A stretch of 7,004 nt of DNA, taken from Gammaproteobacteria bacterium. GTDB lineage: Bacteria > Pseudomonadota > Gammaproteobacteria > Thiohalomonadales > Thiohalomonadaceae. The stretch is from positions 1 to 7,004 of the forward strand of contig JAPHSO010000135.1 in assembly GCA_026193675.1 (NCBI GenBank), read 5' to 3'. Of this stretch, positions 5,453-7,004 are shown in pieces (the first letter of the stretch is position 1; each line of letters begins with the position of its first letter). The notes beneath the pieces are model-generated. The model had not been told where the DNA came from, did not search any database, and saw only the letters and a program-made list of their open reading frames with translations. The position numbers and the translations under genes are program-made.

Positions 5453-5478
5453 ATCAAAGGGGTCTAATCAAAGGGGTC
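5451..5478. repeat. 14-bp tandem duplication at the left end of the element
   Basis: TAATCAAAGGGGTC occurs twice without a gap (5451-5464 and 5465-5478). The second copy runs into the terminal inverted repeat, so the left end of the element is partly duplicated. Confidence 0.8.
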
Positions 5479-5546
5479 AATGTAACTTGATCCCATTCAC
5501 CTCCTGCCAGTAAGATTGCTTTTTTATCTCTGCAAAGGATTGCATG

Positions 5547-6269
5547 ATGGCCAGATTACCAAGGTTGGTGGTTCCAGGAAGTCCACATCACATTATCCAG
5601 CGAGGAAATAACCGTCAGCCGGTGTTCTTTGCTGAGAGTGACTACACGCTCTACCTGCGTTGGTTAAAGGATTCAGCTGAAAAGCATGGGTGTAGCGTCC
5701 ATGCCTATGTGTTGATGACAAACCATGTACACCTTCTTCTTACCCCTGAGACTAATGACAGTATCGGAAAGACGATGCAGACACTGGGTCGGCAATATGT
5801 CCGTTATATCAACGGGTGTTATCAGCGCTCAGGTACCATGTGGGAAGGGCGCTATAAATCATCGGTTGTTGATAGTGAACAGTACCTTTTGACCTGCTAT
5901 CGCTACATTGAGATGAACCCTGTACGCGCTGGTATGGTGGTTGAGCCTGGAGAGTATCCCTGGTCGAGCTATCATGCCAATGCCTTAGGTAAGCTGGATG
6001 TATTGTTATCTATCCATCCACTGTATCGGGCTCTCGGTACTACTGAGGAGAAGAGGCATCAGAACTACCGTGCACTTTTCAATAGGGAGATTGAGACGAA
6101 AACCTTGGAGGATATCCGTGAGGCGACCAGTTCTGGGTGGGCGTTAGGCAATGAACGTTTTCGGGAGCAGGTGGAGGCGCAATTTAACCGGCGTGCAGGC
6201 CCCGCCCCTCGGGGTGGGGATAGGAAAAGCAAGCGTTACAGGCACAGGCAGAGAATCAAGTTACATTGA
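5547..6269 (+). CDS. REP-associated tyrosine transposase (RAYT, Y1_Tnp family)
   Basis: An intact transposase of 240 residues, or 241 if ATG 5544 is used. ATG 5547 is preferred because it gives the family start MARLPRLVVPG and lies seven bases after AAAGGA (5534-5539). The HUH metal site is the HVH of MTNHVHLLL (H61 and H63, counted from ATG 5544). The catalytic tyrosine is most likely Y114 in the QYLLTCYRYIEMNPVRAG segment. MWEGRYKSS (99-107) and PGEYPWSSY (135-143) are also family landmarks. It would nick and rejoin single-stranded DNA through a 5' phosphotyrosine. The tail is basic (GGDRKSKRYRHRQRIKLH), and its coding DNA holds a strong GC hairpin. The stop codon TGA (6267-6269) lies inside the right inverted repeat, so the terminal repeat encodes the last residues. 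No frameshift is seen and the gene could be active. Confidence 0.93.
   Translation: MARLPRLVVPGSPHHIIQRGNNRQPVFFAESDYTLYLRWLKDSAEKHGCSVHAYVLMTNHVHLLLTPETNDSIGKTMQTLGRQYVRYINGCYQRSGTMWEGRYKSSVVDSEQYLLTCYRYIEMNPVRAGMVVEPGEYPWSSYHANALGKLDVLLSIHPLYRALGTTEEKRHQNYRALFNREIETKTLEDIREATSSGWALGNERFREQVEAQFNRRAGPAPRGGDRKSKRYRHRQRIKLH
6200..6219. repeat. Strong GC hairpin inside the transposase gene
   Basis: CCCCGCCCC (6200-6208) is followed by TC and GGGGTGGGG (6211-6219). It forms eight stem pairs (one G:T) closing a CTCG tetraloop. It encodes the PAPRGG stretch near the C-terminus and is the most GC-rich patch of the element. It resembles a REP-type palindrome placed within the transposase reading frame. 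Confidence 0.7.
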
Positions 6270-6299
6270 CCCCTTTGATTTTTGATGGCCTTTGATGCC

Positions 6300-6321
6300 T
6301 AGTTTTTATGGGAAGTAACTA
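6300..6321. repeat. 22-bp direct repeat, right copy
   Basis: Identical to 5431-5452. It lies 20 bases beyond the right inverted repeat. The gap between (6281-6299) holds TTTGAT twice, echoing the TTTGAT at the end of the inverted repeat. Confidence 0.8.
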
Positions 6322-6328
6322 TTTAAAT

Positions 6329-6349
6329 ACTAGATACTAGTGGTACAAT
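6329..6349 (+). promoter_or_regulatory. Possible promoter and operator of the lipoprotein gene
   Basis: TACAAT (6344-6349) is a good -10 box, 68 bases before the ATG. Just upstream, ACTAG-ATA-CTAGT (6329-6341) is a perfect interrupted palindrome placed over the spacer, where a repressor could act. The -35 region falls in AT-rich sequence next to the 22-bp repeat and is poor. The transposase element therefore ends right at the start of this promoter. Confidence 0.4.
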
Positions 6350-6367
6350 AAATTTCACACAATAAAA

Positions 6368-6386
6368 CAAGGGATATATCCCCTTG
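6368..6386 (+). promoter_or_regulatory. Hairpin in the lipoprotein mRNA leader
   Basis: CAAGGG (6368-6373) pairs with CCCTTG (6381-6386). The core GGGATATATCCC (6371-6382) is also a perfect 12-bp palindrome in an alternative register. It lies 19 bases before the ribosome site GGAGGA (6405-6410) and could affect mRNA stability or bind a protein. Confidence 0.45.
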
Positions 6387-6416
6387 GATGAAAATAAAAT
6401 ATGTGGAGGATAAGAA

Positions 6417-6929
6417 ATGGATTTATTTAATGGGTTTGTACGTTCAATTGCACCATTTATTGGGATGATGATACTTGTTGGTTGTGGTGGCTCATCAAGT
6501 GATACCTCTTACGCATGTACCATGCCTTGTCTGGGATCTGCACCAACACTATCAACAGGAACCATCTCTAGTGCTACAGGCGGAACGGTTGATGCAAATC
6601 TCAACCTACAAGGTGATTTAACCAAGATCGATACTGTTGCAGTTTCATTAGTGGCTCCGGGTGGTACATCAATGGGACTAGCTGTGCTTTCTTCGCCTAT
6701 AGTGGCCAATAATACTGTATCGATGACAGTAAATTCAGGAACAGGGGTTGGGGATTACTTTTTACGAGTAACATTTAGGGCTGTATCACCAAGCAATACC
6801 GGAAGTATGTACTACCGGAATACGAGTATCACTTCATCCAGCTATACATATTATGAGTGGGTGGAAGGAGTTACCACTTCAAATATGTCGACATCCTTTG
6901 CTATCCCAAAATTAGAAGTTGTACCTTAG
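6417..6929 (+). CDS. Small lipoprotein of unknown function, beta-rich
   Basis: A 170-residue lipoprotein. The start ATG 6417 has a strong ribosome site (GGAGGA, 6405-6410). The signal peptide has a hydrophobic core (IAPFIGMMILVG) and a lipobox LVGC, with C23 as the lipidated residue. The next residues, GGSSSDTS, form a flexible linker without an aspartate at +2, so sorting to the outer membrane is expected by the E. coli rule. C34 and C38 (ACTMPCLG) could form a small disulfide loop. The rest (residues 40-168) is rich in threonine, serine, valine and glycine in alternating patterns typical of a single immunoglobulin-like beta-sandwich (KIDTVAVSLVAPGG, GVGDYFLRVTFRAV). I do not recognise a family. 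It is transcribed alone, next to the transposase element, and may be an accessory gene. Confidence 0.82.
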   Translation: MDLFNGFVRSIAPFIGMMILVGCGGSSSDTSYACTMPCLGSAPTLSTGTISSATGGTVDANLNLQGDLTKIDTVAVSLVAPGGTSMGLAVLSSPIVANNTVSMTVNSGTGVGDYFLRVTFRAVSPSNTGSMYYRNTSITSSSYTYYEWVEGVTTSNMSTSFAIPKLEVVP

Positions 6930-6939
6930 GGTAAGGAGG

Positions 6940-6992
6940 CTCACTCAGAATCCTTTAACTACTGTTGTTCTCTGGAGTGAGGATTGTTTTTT
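6940..6992 (+). terminator. Possible terminator after the lipoprotein gene
   Basis: CTCACTC (6940-6946) pairs exactly with GAGTGAG (6975-6981) around a 28-base loop. An alternative is AATCC (6949-6953) with GGATT (6981-6985), which is followed by G and six T residues (6987-6992). The T-run supports termination, but both loops are long, so the signal is weaker than the one at 1957. Confidence 0.45.
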
Positions 6993-7004
6993 CGGGCGTA
7001 CTCG

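Larger units (their letters stand above)
5172..5546. other. Non-coding stretch between the SpoIIAA-like gene and the transposase
   Basis: No gene is supported in these 375 bases. From left to right the stretch holds a long imperfect inverted repeat (5229-5311), a perfect 11-bp inverted repeat (5343-5380), the left copy of a 22-bp direct repeat (5431-5452), a 14-bp tandem duplication (5451-5478) and the left terminal repeat of the transposase element (5466-5491). The remainder is AT-rich. Confidence 0.65.
5466..6280 (+). mobile_element. REP-associated (Y1/HUH) transposase element with 26-bp inverted ends
   Basis: An 815-bp unit bounded by a perfect 26-bp inverted repeat (5466-5491 and 6255-6280) and holding one transposase gene that fills most of it. 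The left end can fold: GGGGTCAA (5473-5480) pairs with TTGATCCC (5487-5494), with one G:T pair, around a six-base loop. The right end holds TCAA / TTGA (6256-6269) around the same loop sequence in reverse. Such subterminal hairpins are what HUH transposases of the IS200/IS605 and RAYT groups recognise as single strands. The perfect terminal inversion is less usual for those groups. The 22-bp direct repeats at 5431-5452 and 6300-6321 could be the outer limits instead. Confidence 0.75.

Noticed and set aside
6932..6939. Perfect Shine-Dalgarno-like TAAGGAGG just after the lipoprotein stop
   Set aside because: No start codon follows within usable distance, so it cannot mark a gene start as the sequence stands.
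6977..7004. Possible start of a further gene at GTG 6977, open to the window end
   Set aside because: Only nine codons are visible, the start overlaps the candidate terminator, and the closest ribosome-like GGAG overlaps the GTG itself.

Overview
The window looks like a chromosomal segment of a gammaproteobacterium. The evidence is the prmC-moeB neighbourhood, the style of the transposase, and small conserved proteins of a kind I associate with sulfur-oxidising Gammaproteobacteria. That last association is from memory and was not searched, so the lineage is tentative. All supported genes lie on the + strand. No rRNA, tRNA or CRISPR array was seen.

Left part (1-1980): the 3' end of prmC (release-factor glutamine methyltransferase) is followed by a small protein with an HMA-like (ferredoxin-fold) pattern, then a complete moeB/thiF-type adenylyltransferase, then a 94-residue protein whose C-terminal half resembles the PC4 single-strand DNA-binding fold. 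A clear rho-independent terminator at 1957-1979 closes this block.

Middle part (2094-4429): a compact four-gene run. It encodes a small protein with an N-terminal helix-turn-helix-like segment and a charged helical tail; a ferredoxin/flavin-reductase fusion with an intact [2Fe-2S] motif but altered flavin- and nucleotide-binding motifs; a two-helix DUF350 membrane protein; and a secreted lytic transglycosylase. The second gene starts 2 bases after the first stops, and the fourth overlaps the third by one base. This suggests one operon acting at the envelope, perhaps linking redox chemistry at the membrane with peptidoglycan remodelling; the joint role is unknown.

Right part (4430-7004): an accessory-looking stretch with less dense coding and lower GC by eye. 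It holds a series of degenerate repeats built around GCGGAC, a SpoIIAA/STAS-like cytoplasmic protein, and two long inverted repeats. Next comes an intact REP-associated (Y1, HUH) transposase gene inside a perfect 26-bp inverted repeat, which is itself bracketed by perfect 22-bp direct repeats. The window ends with a small lipoprotein of unknown function that has its own leader and a possible terminator.

The two points most worth following up are the degenerate redox fusion with its conserved-looking neighbours, and the architecture of the transposase element, where the stop codon lies inside the terminal repeat and nested hairpins and direct repeats surround it.
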